Made by a program: the position numbers and the translations under genes. The notes under the pieces are model-generated. The model had not been told where the DNA came from. It was given only the letters and a program-made list of their open reading frames with translations, and searched no databases. From NCBI GenBank assembly GCA_014529385.2, contig CM043971.1:87744840-87808839 (forward strand): a DNA stretch of 64,000 nucleotides, written 5' to 3'. This document shows, piece after piece, positions 12,251-23,557 of this stretch (positions within the stretch are counted from its first letter, which is position 1; each line of letters opens with the position of its first letter). The stretch comes from Adiantum capillus-veneris (taxonomy: Eukaryota > Streptophyta > Polypodiopsida > Polypodiales > Pteridaceae).

Positions 12251-13090
12251 CCTTGGAGCTGTTGTAATGGACGTGCAAAAGTAAAGGTGTGGGATCATCC
12301 ATGTCAAGAGGTGACTCCCCCATGAGCCGATGTATCTAGAATCCATTGATGTGATCATGGCTCGTCATACGAGCATGACAAAAATCAATAATTTTTGAAT
12401 CTCTTAATATAATCCACTCACCATTGTGATTTTTGCACAAAAAAAAAAAGAAAAAGAAAGAAAGATGCCAATACACCAACGAAGATTGATTCGTTGAGAA
12501 GCTGATGGATGCCTTACCCAACAAATAGAGAAAAAAAAGATGATTCTCTTCACATACTTGGGAAAATTTTTATGAAAATGGAGGGTATACCTAAACATAC
12601 TCTACTTTGTTTATAAATACCTATACTACAATTCAATGAGGGTTCCTCTAGGAGTGATGAGAATACCTAGCTGTACGAATTGGAATCATGCCACCAAGGA
12701 GAGAAACCCTATAGCCTTTAAAAAAGCTTTCAATCTTGATACGAAGTAAAGTAATTCCAAAAGACCGACCATGTTCATGTTTGCTAGCACATAAGACAAA
12801 CTCACCCCCCTATGCATAGCCTCTCCTTAATAATGATAACATGCATTGTGCCTTTATGAAACACCTAGGTTTGCAAAATGTTCCATGTGATAGTGGAGGA
12901 GTGTTTTGTAACACTCGAGCTGTCAATAAAGCATTTGATCCATACACACACAATTATTTACATTGCTTCCCTATACTTAGCTTATTGATTGGATGTGGTC
13001 ATATCCATAGGTTACATGTTCCACACAAAAGAAAGCAAAAGCCACTTGTGGGCTCCTGCTTCCTTATTCTTCATATGCATGTGACAAAAA
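12251..13090. other. Spacer without recognisable gene
   Basis: Nothing recognisable was found. The right-hand end may include the decayed 3' LTR of Copia-J, whose apparent end (CGACA) lies at about 13162. Confidence 0.35.
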
Positions 13091-13160
13091 TAATGTGTTA
13101 GTAAAGGGTTAAAAGTTCGGTGGTTGGACATGGCCGGGGCATGTCTGTCCTTTGACTCGA

Positions 13161-13675
13161 CAATCTCCCACTTAAAGGACAATGTGTTTTTAAGTAGGTT
13201 ATGTGTAGAGTTTAAATATCTACCCAATACCCATAAACACTCGACAATGTACAAACTTTTTGGAGGGTAGACTTTGGCTAGTAGATCAATAGGGTTATTA
13301 TCTATGTGAAACTTGACAAGCTCTATGCGCTTGTCCTCGGGCACCTCGCAAATGAAGTAATACCTCACGTCAATGTGCTTGTTGTTGCATAAAACATTGG
13401 ATTTCATGTTAGCTGAATAACACTTTGACTATTGCAATGAAAAACTAGAAGATCTGCATTCAAGATGCCCAAATCTCACACTAAACAAATAAGCCAAGTA
13501 GATTCTTTGTTAGCATTTGATGCTGCAATAGACTCTGCTTCCATGGTAGATTGAGCAAACAAAATTGCCATAGAATTGCACCACCAATGAATGTAAAGAC
13601 ATAACTTTTCATAGACCTCTATTGTCCACATTCCCTACATAATCTCATCTATGAAGCCAACTACACATGCATCTT
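13161..13675 (-). pseudogene. Copia-J RNase H and C-terminus
   Basis: The minus strand decodes with breaks to a stretch similar to VKGFTDSDYAGD, then QSTMEAESIAAS and KHIDVRYYFI, which is the RNase H and C-terminal end of copia pol. Stops and substitutions are frequent. The catalytic D in the first motif is not conserved (GFIDEIM). Confidence 0.65.
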
Positions 13676-13679
13676 TGTC

Positions 13680-13930
13680 TTTAAAGAAAATGCACAACCC
13701 TTTTGTAACATCAATATGGAGGGAAATTTACTCCATTGCCTCGATATGTGAAATTGAGCTAAGAGGATTGTCCCAAATCGTCTCACAAAAGGATGAGAGA
13801 GTCAAGAGTCCTTATGTATGTCATGGTTGAGACTCGTCCACATATTGCATTTGTAGAGGGAGTTGTGAGCAAATTTATGGTGAATCTTGGTAAGAAGCAT
13901 TGGGAGGAAATGAAGGGTGTGATGAGATAG
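13680..13930 (+). pseudogene. Copia-J RT segment, inverted relative to the rest
   Basis: The plus strand reads VLMYVMVETRPHIAFVEGV then KHWEEMKGVMR. This matches LMYAMIATRPDIAFAVGVV...KHWEVVKEILR of Copia-1, so it is the copia RT C-terminal part in opposite orientation to its neighbours. It begins near the equivalent of LQRFNMEKGK and ends exactly where the Penelope-like sequence starts. Confidence 0.7.
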
Positions 13931-16360
13931 AGTAATCTTTGCTCCCTCAATGACGCTAACCTCTTAGAAATGGTACCACAAATTTCCAAGGTTTTCCCTT
14001 TCCTACCTGTTAGGCATATTGAAATTGAATCTTTTGGGGTGGACCTTCAGCTTTGGGTCCTACCTAACAAAGCCTTTCTAGAACCGATTCTTAGTGATAC
14101 CTGGGTTTACCTAGCTAATCTCTCTGCCTCTACTGTTGAAGACTGCAGACTCAAAATTTTGAAAGGTGACAGCTCCTAGACAAAGGGGAACTCATAAAAT
14201 TCCCCTTCAACCTCAACTTTATCGACCATTCCAAATGCCCTTCCAACACATGCCTCTACATTTGTACAAAGGGGAACATGGAGTTTGCCAAAAGTAACCC
14301 AAATTTCTACACAAAATCCATATAAAATGTTTTTCGACCCTATGTTAAATGTGTCTGCAAGTTTCTTGACCCTATAGCTTCATGCGAATCCAGCATCATG
14401 TGGTTTGATCATGCCATTTGGTTTATTCTCAACCATCTGGACCTACTCTTCCCCAAAGAACAAGTGAACTTTTATCTCTCCCTTATTTGTTCTTGGTTGG
14501 GTGGCCAAGCTAAATAGATAGTAATTGCTCAAATTGCTTTCAAAATCTTTTTGTGTGCTACTGCTAGATATCTTGAAGGAGCTAAAGTCTGATGAACTTG
14601 GGATTTATTACCACTTATGCTAATTACAAAAGAGTGAAGATTATCACTAGCTTACTCAAGCCTTGTATTGATGAAGATGACTCCCCCTTACTAAAAAGAC
14701 CTAATTCTCTTGCTACTCCCAACTCTTTTACTTCTTTTTTGATACCTAGCTCTTTCTCTAATCGAGAAAAATCTCGTAGCTACACTAGAGGAAGAGGCAA
14801 AAACATCCCAATCAGACACCTTCTTGATCTATAATCATTGATGAACATGCAGGTTGTTGTGAACCCATGTGGAAGGCGGTATCTCAACAAAAAAACTCCA
14901 CGCAAAGATTATGTTTACGAACACTGTCTCTTTTAGAATGAGCTTCTCGATTGGATACACCCTAAGACACTTTTTTGTGAGTGTTCTGACTTACTTTTTG
15001 GTAACCACAAATTATTGGACAATGTACTTATTGGCTGGAAGTATGAGCAACCTATTAAAAATTTGGTCTACAGTAATGATTTTCTTTGACACAACTCCAT
15101 TCTTGATTGTGTCTCTAACCAATTTATCACATTTTGCAAAGACTTTGATACATATGGTATGTATGTTTGTACTTGTTGTCTTAGCATCATTGAAATTATT
15201 ATAGTCCAAAAAATCTTGGCTAATGGGCTTAATCACATACCTAACTTTCCCCGAAACCCATATCTCGCTTTATGAACTTTACTTAGCTGCTTAACTGACC
15301 TTGTCAATTCTCTCTGACTGGAGAAGACAGTCCTACTGGACTTAACTAAATTGGTGGAAAAATGTTTTTTCCAAAAAATCTCACACATACCTAGAAAATG
15401 GTTGTCTACAGATGGATCTTGGATTACACCACAACTGGCTCTTGGATTCCAAAGACTATCAAAAAATTGGTTCATAGTTGGTCTGGATAAAAGCCCTAAT
15501 TGTCCCACTTGGGTATCCAGGAAGGAATTCACAATAACACATCCCTACAAGAGTTTACCACTAATATCTCAAGACACTTAGGAGATTTGGGTTGTGCTCT
15601 TTAGGATACTAAACTACCAATACTTTTTCCTACCTATAAGATTCATAAACATAAATTTAGATGGATATCAGATGCCTCGAATAGCATCTTTACAGATTTT
15701 ACCAAAAATATCACTCTTTGTCTTGAACTTATACTAACAGAGTTTGAATTAGTCTGTGCTGCCAAACAGAAAATCTACTATAACTTTTTGCAGATACACT
15801 ACAACCCATTTTGGATAACAAAGAACTCAACAGAGGTTAGTGTTAACCTCCCTAAATAGATTTTTCATCGTTTTACAACATATATTACTCAATGCTATGA
15901 GAATATTCCCTTAGAAGGAGATCTAGGGCTTAAGGATGTACTATCACAGGTTATCAGACTAGCTTTTATAAATACTAAGAAGAAGGGTTTCTTCTACATT
16001 TCTCTTTCCAGAAAACCTAGATGGATAAAAAAAACACACTCATCCCACCCCTTGCACTTCAATGAAGAAAAGCTATATTTAAACATATCATGGTTACTTG
16101 ATAACTGCACCATTCTCTCTAGTGGACATTGTTTTAACCAATGCCTAGGCACCCCCATGGGCTTGTGCTGCTCCCCTCTTATGTGTAATATATACCTAGC
16201 CTTCTTCGAATACAAATGGTTTCTCAGAGCCATGGGAGATAAATATGATAAACTTTCATTATTTAGACATACTTACAGGTATATGGATGACATACTAAGC
16301 ATCAACAATAGGTCTTTTTCAGAAGAGATCAATCATACGGTCAAATGTGATCTATAAAAA
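13931..16360 (+). mobile_element. Penelope-like (non-LTR, non-copia) retroelement fragment
   Basis: This 2.4-kb insert lies between the two displaced parts of Copia-J. Broken plus-strand frames give, in order, LANGLNHIP (about 15216-15242), PTYKIHKHKFRWISDASNSI (about 15630-15690), QCYENIPLEG (about 15891-15920), CLGTPMGLCCSPL (about 16142-16180) and YRYMDDILSINN (about 16274-16310). The G-x-PMG-x-x-x-SP and RY-x-DD motifs with 'CYENIPL' resemble Penelope-like RTs rather than copia, gypsy or LINE RTs. The thumb and any GIY-YIG endonuclease are missing or unrecognisable. Family placement is by motif memory only. Confidence 0.5.
15610..16357 (+). pseudogene. Penelope-like reverse transcriptase fragment
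   Basis: One frame can be followed from about 15610 to the TAA at 16355-16357 with a single TAG at about 15857. It covers RT finger and palm motifs, including the catalytic RYMDD. The predicted reaction is RNA-templated DNA synthesis for retrotransposition. It stops just after the catalytic motif, at the junction with copia sequence, so the protein cannot be functional. Confidence 0.5.
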
Positions 16361-16860
16361 CAATGCGCATGCCAAGAGTATGGTTTGCTTCACCCAATTC
16401 CTTCAAATTGTTGAGGGATCAACATATCATCCACATAAAGGATCAAAATCAGATTTGGGTGTGGCTTTAAACTTGAAGGCCCATTTACACAGTAAAGAAT
16501 TTTTTGCTTTTGGTAAAGATACTAAGTCCCAAGTCTGATTCTTCGTAGAATGCATCTCTGATTTCATAGCGATCTCCCACTTAAGCCCGTCATTCCGTAA
16601 CATAGCTTCATCATAGCATGAGAGCTCATCAAAATCCGTCAACATAACGTAATCAAGAGTTGGCACAGACCTCTCATGCGACCTAAAATCCCTTGTTGAC
16701 CTTCTCATTTGAGTAGGCTTTGCATGAGGAATAAACTATTCCATTGGGGCTTCACTACTACTTAATGTACTTCCACTACTCTCTGCATGGTCAGAGCTAC
16801 TAGGAGCATCACTGTGCACACTTTTCTCACCTAATGGCACATGGATAGCTTCATATCTTC
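16361..16860 (-). pseudogene. Copia-J integrase/RT linker and start of RT
   Basis: The minus-strand frame RRSTRDFRSHERSVPTLDYV, then KWEIAMKSEM and NQTWDLVSLPKAK, then CKWAFKFK, corresponds to the beginning of the copia RT. A deletion then joins it directly to the YVDD-MLI block and LGEANHTLGMRI. The serine-rich linker upstream (to 16860) matches the low-complexity linker that precedes copia RT. Confidence 0.75.
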
Positions 16861-18396
16861 ATCCATGAACAAGTGATAGAACATTGTGAAATGTAACGAG
16901 CCATCTTTGCTTTTCAATAACATGTAGGTATATAAGATGCTCCTTCATCATGATTGAAAACATTGATCTCTCAAAGTTTGCTTTGCCCTCGTTCTCTTTC
17001 TTGCCATCGTCATGCTTTTCCTTCTTCTTCTCTTGATCTGAAGTTTGCATGTGTTGTAAATCTAAAATGTGCCATGTCCACTAAATTTTGCAAAAAATTG
17101 ATATCAAAGACAAAATCTAGTATACCTAAAGTTATGAAGCACATATTTGACTAAAATCAATCCAACTAAACTAAACCATGTTTTCTAAATTAGGTTTGAT
17201 TTGGTTCTACATCGGCCTCTACAAGACTTGCCTATGTTCTTAAGTTGTAAACCTCAAATCCATATTCGATCTCATGCTAGGATGGTGCACCAACTTGAGG
17301 CCATACATATAGCCATTGATATACACATTTGGAATTTTAGAGAAAGAAAAAAGAGAGTATTTGATGAATCATTAGCATAAACCATGATGGTAAAACCTAG
17401 CAGTGTGCATTCAAATGTGGGGGATGTTCATAGTGAGATGCTTGCAAAAAGGCGTAGAACTCTATTGGGTATTCAAATTCGATGAAAGTTAATTGAAGAG
17501 GATTTTTTAATAGGTTTACACATTATTTCTACTTTCTCATTATCCATTAACAGTATAATTGTAATCCTCAATCATCCCCGTTGATCCCCACCGATTAGTA
17601 TTAGAGACTAATCCTTAGTTAGGCATAGGAACCCAAAACCCTAACCCTAACCCTAACCCATCTTCATTAGGGTAGCTATGGACCTATCAATTATTAGCTT
17701 TTGGATGATCCCCTCAAGACACATTAGGAATATTCATAAGTCATATGATCCAAGCCTCATTCAGAGTCAAATTCAACTCTTCTTCAAGTTAGGCAAATTT
17801 TTCTTTGCATGTTATTGATTATAGCTACCCAAAAGTGCAAGGCTCGTGCATTTTTTTAAAAAGGTTGTAGGGAATCTTAGGGTCCATTTTTTTCCAATTA
17901 GCTCCTCACTATCCATTTGGGCACTAGTGAGAAATATAGAGAATTGTCTTTTAATACAAATGTCTTGCATCTAAAGGTTGCTGTTGGGTGCCAAGACTTT
18001 GATCATTTAGGAGCATTACATTGTCTATTGACTACAAAATAATTAGAGAGCAACCTTCTCGACCATAACTTTATGTTGGTACTACTTTCAAAAAGAATAT
18101 CTTGAAATTGCTCAAAGCCATATTTTTAAGTTTTGGAACACCAATATTTAAAATAATTCAATAAGAAGATGCAGCCTTTGTTCCCAAGTGAAGAAGTGGA
18201 CAAGTTTGAGTAACTTTATTATCTTGCATTTATTATCAACTCACTAAACCATTTAGCTAATTTTTAAAGCTACAAAGCTTCACTCCCTTATTTCACTCCT
18301 CAAATAGCTATCATGCCTCACCCTATTTGCAATGCAAAATTGAGTATTTCTCTATGGACATGATATAATTATGCTCATGTTGTAAAGCATTTAGAT
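16861..18396. other. Spacer without recognisable gene
   Basis: No domain was recognised on either strand. It includes the short telomere-like run at 17636-17659 and is otherwise AT-rich. Confidence 0.35.
17636..17659. repeat. Short interstitial telomere-like repeat
   Basis: AACCCTAACCCTAACCCTAA followed by CCC gives about three and a half units of CCCTAA. The usual plant unit is CCCTAAA, so this is the hexameric (TTAGGG) type. It is too short to be a telomere and could be chance or a telo-box cluster. Confidence 0.7.
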
Positions 18397-18401
18397 TCTA
18401 C

Positions 18402-18629
18402 TATTACCATATACATGTGGTAGTGATGCGTGTGAGCACACGTAGGACCGTCGGGGCATTTTTTCCCTCACTAGGAGGTTTTTTCTCTCGTGCATTGTAT
18501 ATACGCCCATCACTCTAGGGGTATCTATCTTTCCATTGCACACTAAGTAATACACTCTCTATTGTGTGCCTTGATCTTCCTTCGTCTTCTCCAAGTTGTA
18601 TGTGTTTTCTTGCAACCCTAATTCCAACA
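18402..18629 (+). repeat. Copia-3 5' LTR
   Basis: A 228-bp LTR ends CCAACA. Its first dinucleotide is TA instead of TG, one substitution compared with the 3' LTR. The sequence TGTATATACG near 18497-18506 may be the TATA region. Confidence 0.93.
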
Positions 18630-18631
18630 AT

Positions 18632-18643
18632 TGGTATCAGAGC
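18632..18643 (+). other. Copia-3 primer binding site
   Basis: TGGTATCAGAGC lies two bases after the 5' LTR. It is complementary to the 3' end of initiator methionine tRNA, the usual primer of plant copia elements. Confidence 0.93.
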
Positions 18644-18985
18644 AGGTTGCATCCTCCCGGGCTTAGTCGTTAGAAGCTCCGCACTCGCCAACTCACTTTC
18701 TCTGATTTCTGTGAGCTTTGGCAAGTGTTAGCAAGTCGACAAATACTTTGGGAGAGAGCTCGATCTACTCGAATTTCTCATTCGGGCTAAATTTGGCCTC
18801 CGTCTCCACTACCGGCAGTATTGCGTATGCTATTTTTTAAATTTTGTGCAAAAATTTTGTTAGTGCCATTTTTTGTATAACAGGTCCCTTATAGTCTTCT
18901 ATGGTTTGTGCTATAATGCACATGTTGTTCCCGCTTCATTTCTCCTCTTTTCGGGCAGTTTTCACATCAGGTACAACATTTTCCA

Positions 18986-20090
18986 TGGCTGACAACAACA
19001 TAGATGTATTCAAAATGTTTACTGCTAAGGATAGATTGGATGGGGACAATTACCCTATGTGGGCTTATATGATGCAACATGTCCTTGTGTCAAAGGGTGT
19101 CTAGAATATTGTGCAGTGCAGTGATGTACGTCCTAGTTTTGATGATGTAGGTAATGTTGAGGATGTTGTAGGTTTTGGTGGCAGGATTGCTCTCGCCATA
19201 GTTGTTTTTCCTAAGGCTGAGCAAGCTTGTTTTGGGATGTAAAAGATGCACAGGCTCATGCATTGATTGTGTTGTCTATGAACCACACTATTACTCCTCA
19301 CACTTGTTTAGTGAAATCTGCAAAACAGGCTTGGGATATTCTTGTTGGTCGTTATCCAACTCGCAAGGAGGCTAAAATTGCATTGCCATGTAAAGTGTTG
19401 AAGTCAAAGATTATGCATGAGGAAGGTGATATGAACACTTTCCTTGTTGGTGTCAAGGATATCAATGAGCAACTTATTTCTGTAGGCGAAGTCATCTCTA
19501 ATACTTTCCTTGTGCAGACTCTTCTTGATGGTTTGCCAAATTCTTACTAGACTTTTTCTAGTACTTGGAGACTTATGACCCAAGGAAATCCGAAAATAGT
19601 TAAGTTTGATTCATTATGCACATTGATGTTGCAAGAGTCACTTAAAAAAAAAACAGGACTAGATAGTGTGCAATTGAACATGCCTTTATTGTTGCTCAAA
19701 GAAAAGGTGATAATAGCAATGTAGCCACTTGTCATGGTTCTTCTACGAGTGGTAAATCACATGTTCCTAATGCTGTTGTTGGCAACAATTGGCCTGGGAA
19801 TTTTGGTGAAAAGGAAAAAAAGAAGATGCATTGCCATTATTGTAAAGCTAATGATCACTTGATCAAGCAGTGTCCTAAGTTGAAGGCCAAAGAGGCTGAG
19901 AAGAAAGATACTAGTTCCTCTACAAATGTAGCTATTGTTGAGTCTTCTGTGAAAGGATATTGTGATGCTGATGTTGATGTAGAATTGGATTTTAGTGTAG
20001 AGTGCACTTATGATCCTTCTGTCCATGATGCATGTTTGTCAGTTGCTCCATATGCTCATGTGTGGTACTTTGATAGTGGTGCTACATAGC
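18986..20090 (+). pseudogene. Copia-3 gag with zinc knuckle and protease start
   Basis: A frame from the ATG at 18986 reads F-x-MFTAKDRLDGDNYPMWAY, the typical gag N-terminus. It is interrupted by TAG at 19102-19104 and again at 19548-19550. A CCHC zinc knuckle (C-x2-C-x4-H-x4-C: CHYCKANDHLIKQC) lies near 19829-19871. The protease DSGAT triad follows near 20072-20086 and is immediately hit by TAG. The Gag shell and nucleocapsid roles are known for the family; this copy is not intact. Confidence 0.88.
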
Positions 20091-20110
20091 ACATTACCTC
20101 TCATCGTGAT

Positions 20111-23100
20111 TTGTTTACCTCTCTCGAGGATGCCCCTCATGGGAATCCAGTCACTTATACCAACAATGCCTCTTATCTAGTCAAGGGAGTTGGAAAGATT
20201 GTGCTTACTACTACAAATGGTAGTTCTTTCACACTTGTTGATGTATTGTATTACCTTGGATCAAGAACAATCTTTTGTCTATATATGCACTTATTAGACT
20301 TGGTCTTGTAGTCAAATTTGTGGATGATAGATGTACAATACATGATCTCCATTTTGGCGATGAAATTGTTGCATCTTGCATTTTTTGTCGTGGGTTGTAT
20401 AAGCTCACTTTGTATGACAAGTGTGGACAAAATTTTGTAAATGTTGTTGTGGATTCAAAGGCTGTTACACATGCAAAACTTTGGCATGCACGTTTTGGGC
20501 ATTTGAATTTTGATAGTTTGCTGTGTTTGTAAAAATCTAATATGGTTGCTTATTTACCGCCTCTTGAAGCACCTGTCAAACATGTTTGTGAAGACTGTAT
20601 TTTGGGTAAGATGCAGCGTTTGAACTTTCCAAAGGATGGTCCAGTTAGGGCCACTTGCAGGTTGCAGCTTGTGCATAGTGATATTTGTGGGCCCATGCGA
20701 ACTCCGTCCTTGGGCAATTACCTTTACTTCGTGACTTTCATTGATGATTACTCCAGGCATACATGGCTGTATCCGCTTAAAGTGAAGTCCAAAATGTTTA
20801 TGTGCTTCAAACAATTTCTGGCTATGGCTGAAAATGTCTCGAAATGTACTATGGGCACCCTCCGTGTAGATCGAGGGGGGGAATATATGTTTCATGAATT
20901 TAATGCATTTTCGGCTAGTTGTGGGATAAAACACCAATGTACAGTGCCATATACACCTCATCAAAATGGTGTTGCTAAGAGGAAAAGCATGCCTCTTATG
21001 GAAATGACACGATGTACGATCAAAAGTCAAGCTTTACCACATTCGTTTTGTCTTGACACTATTATGTGTGCTACTTATGTACTAAACGGATGTCCTAAAA
21101 AATCTTTGCAGTCTATGACTCCAAATGAAGCATGGCATGATAGAAAGCCTTTTATTGAGCACATGCGTGTTTTGGGTTGTTTGGCATATGCTTTGGTGTC
21201 ACAAACGCAACACAGAAAATTGGATGATAAGGCTCTCAAATGTATTTTTGTTGGTTATAGTGCTGAAAGCAAAGGTTAGAGGTTGTATCATCCACAAACA
21301 AAGTGTATCTTGGTTTCACGGGGATGTTGTGTTTGTGGAAGATTCTGTTCATCCCTTGCTGTCATGTACTAGCGACAGTAATGTAAGCTCACAGTACATT
21401 TATGACGCTTTGTTGCCTCTTTTCAGTGGTGGAAGTTCGAATGTAAATTCCAATGAGGCAAATGTACAATCTATGGTAGTTTGTGAAAAAGTTATAGATC
21501 AAAATATTATTGATGCAGATGTACATGGTGTACTTGATGAGGAAAGGGCAAAGAATGAGCAGGCTAGAGGTATGCCAAAATAGCTGGTGCATACTTTGCG
21601 TGACAGTAAATTGAATGCACCTTTGTCTAGTCGTACTCGTTCAGGTTCTCGCCATGCATCTTATGCATCAGATTGTTATGCTTTGAATGTGTCTAGTTTA
21701 TGTGATGTTGAGGAACCTCTATCTTTTGATAAAGCACAGAATTTAAAAAATTGGATGGCTGTCATGCAATCCGAATATGATGCATTTATAGAAAATGACA
21801 CATGGACTTTATGTGATTTGCCTTCTGGCAAAAAGATCATTGGTACAAAGTGGAATTATAAGTTGAAACGGAAGCCGGATGGTGAGATTGATCACTATAA
21901 GGCTCGACTTGTTGCAAAGGGGTATGTACAACAAAAAGGCATAGATTATGAAGAAAATTTTTCTCCCACTTGTCTTATGACTGCTGTGTGCTTTCTATGT
22001 GCATTGGCAGCTCATTTTGGTTAGGATGTACATCAGTTAGACATTGTTACTTCTTTCTTGAATAGTGACATATTTGAGGAATTTTATGTAACGCAGCCTC
22101 GCGGTTGTCATTAAAGGGCAGGAAGATAAAGTGTGCAAATGTAAAAATGCTTTGTATGGGTTGAAATAATCTCCTGGTGCTTGGTTTGAGAAGGCTGCCA
22201 CTCATTTCTTCAACCAAGGCTTTTGTAATAGTCCAACATAAAGCACATTGTATATAAAGCGTAAGGGTAATGTACTTCTCATTGTCGTTCTCAATGTGGA
22301 TGATTTGCTATTCATTGGACCAAATGAGAAATATATTACCAAATTTAAGGCTAATTTGAATGCTACTTTCAAGATGAAATATTAGGGGTTGCTGCATCAT
22401 TACTTGGGCGTACAGTTTAAGCAGTGTGATGGTGGTATTGCCTTGTGTCAGACAAGTTACATAGAGACATTGCTATGTAATTTTGGACTCGAGGATTGCA
22501 AACCTATTGCCACTCCCATGGAAACAGGTTTAAAATTGAGTCTTCATCATGATGATCCTGTCGATGTCACTATTTACCAAATTGTTGTAGACTGCCTTAT
22601 TTATGTATGCAACACGAGGCCAGATGTTCAGATTGCAATCTCACAAGTCAGCAGATTCATGCATAGCCCAAGGTCTAAGCATTGGCAGGATGTCAAGTGG
22701 ATTTTTTGCTACTTGAGTGGCACTTTACATCTTGGCTTGTTTTATCCCAAGGGGGGATCATTGCCGTCAGACTTACATGCTTTTTCGGACTCCGATTGGG
22801 ATGGTTGTTTTGACACGCGAGTGTCCAGAAGTGGTTTTCTTTTCATTCTTGGAAGTTCATGTATCTTATGGTTGAGCAAGACGCAACCTACTATGTCCAC
22901 TTCTAGTTGTGAGGCTAAGTACATTGCAGTCTTCACAGCTAAGGTTGAGTGTGTATAGCTAAGACGCCTTATGGATGATTTGGGTGTTGAACAAGACACT
23001 GTCAACACTATCTACACTGACAGTCAGAGCGCATCAGCAGTTGCGAGGAACCCAATTTTTCATGCTCGCACAAAGCACATTGAGGTGCATTACCACTATG

Positions 23101-23246
23101 TCAAGGAGAGGCTCTCAGCGGAAGAGATCAACTTGGCTTATGTGCCAACACATGACAACCTTGTAAATCTTTTCACAAAGGCATTGTCTCGTGAGAATTT
23201 TGAAGCTTTTCGCAAAGCTTTGGGCTTACTCCACTTTGTGGGCTGA
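20111..23246 (+). pseudogene. Copia-3 pol remnant (PR-IN-RT-RNase H)
   Basis: Integrase motifs are LWHARFGHL, C-x2-C, LVHSDICGP and LRVDRGGEY. The catalytic glutamate is replaced by lysine (NGVAKRKS where NGVAERKN is usual). RT begins near 21740 with LKNWMAVMQSEYDAF. The catalytic YVDD is changed to NVDD near 22293-22305, and stops occur near 22022, 22112 and 22167. RNase H (FSDSDWDG, SSCEAKYIA) and the C-terminus run to a TGA at 23244-23246. Confidence 0.9.
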
Positions 23247-23314
23247 TCATGTCCTCATCGCATGGCACTTCCCTATACTCTAGGTGCCATCTCTCGTTCA
23301 CCGCATCACTTTCC

Positions 23315-23326
23315 CAGGGGGGGATT
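23315..23326 (+). other. Copia-3 polypurine tract
   Basis: CAGGGGGGGATT directly precedes the 3' LTR and is the expected plus-strand priming site. Confidence 0.85.
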
Positions 23327-23552
23327 TGTTACCATATACATGTGGTGGTGATATGTGTGAACACACTTAGGACTGTCGGGGCATTTTTTCCTCACTAGGA
23401 GGTTTTTTTCCCATGCATTATATATACGTCCATCACTCTAGGGCTATCTATCTTTCCATTGCACACTAAGTAATACACTCTCTGTTGTGTGCCTTGAGCT
23501 TCCTTCGTCTACTCCAAACTGTGTGTTTTTTCTTGCAACCCTAATTCCAACA
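23327..23552 (+). repeat. Copia-3 3' LTR
   Basis: A 226-bp LTR runs from TGTTACC to CCAACA, followed by the target duplication TCTAC. Confidence 0.93.
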
Positions 23553-23557
23553 TCTAC

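Larger units (their letters stand above)
13161..16860 (-). mobile_element. Copia-J: decayed Ty1/copia element, split by a Penelope-like insertion and inverted internally
   Basis: Minus-strand copia sequence occurs in two blocks. The right block (16861 to 16361) holds the integrase/RT linker, the start of RT (DYVMLTD, QTWDLV), YVDD-MLI, and LGMRI after a deletion. The left block (about 13675 to 13161) holds RNase H, the C-terminus, and a polypurine tract mirrored by ATCTCCCACTT. Between them, about 13680-13930 carries the missing RT segment on the plus strand, followed by a non-copia reverse transcriptase. The copia segments complement each other, so this is one element that received an insertion and was then partly inverted. 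Confidence 0.75.
18402..23552 (+). mobile_element. Copia-3: complete but decayed Ty1/copia element
   Basis: The element is 5,151 bp with LTRs at both ends, an initiator-Met-type primer binding site, gag with a zinc knuckle, PR, IN, RT, RNase H and a polypurine tract. It is flanked by the 5-bp duplication TCTAC (18397-18401 and 23553-23557), which proves the boundaries. The two LTRs differ at about 20 positions by eye, near 91 percent identity, so the insertion is old. Pol contains many stops and damaged catalytic motifs. Confidence 0.95.

Noticed and set aside
18402-23552. Possibility that Copia-3 is still active
   Set aside because: Multiple stops, integrase E to K, RT NVDD and LTRs about 9 percent diverged rule it out.
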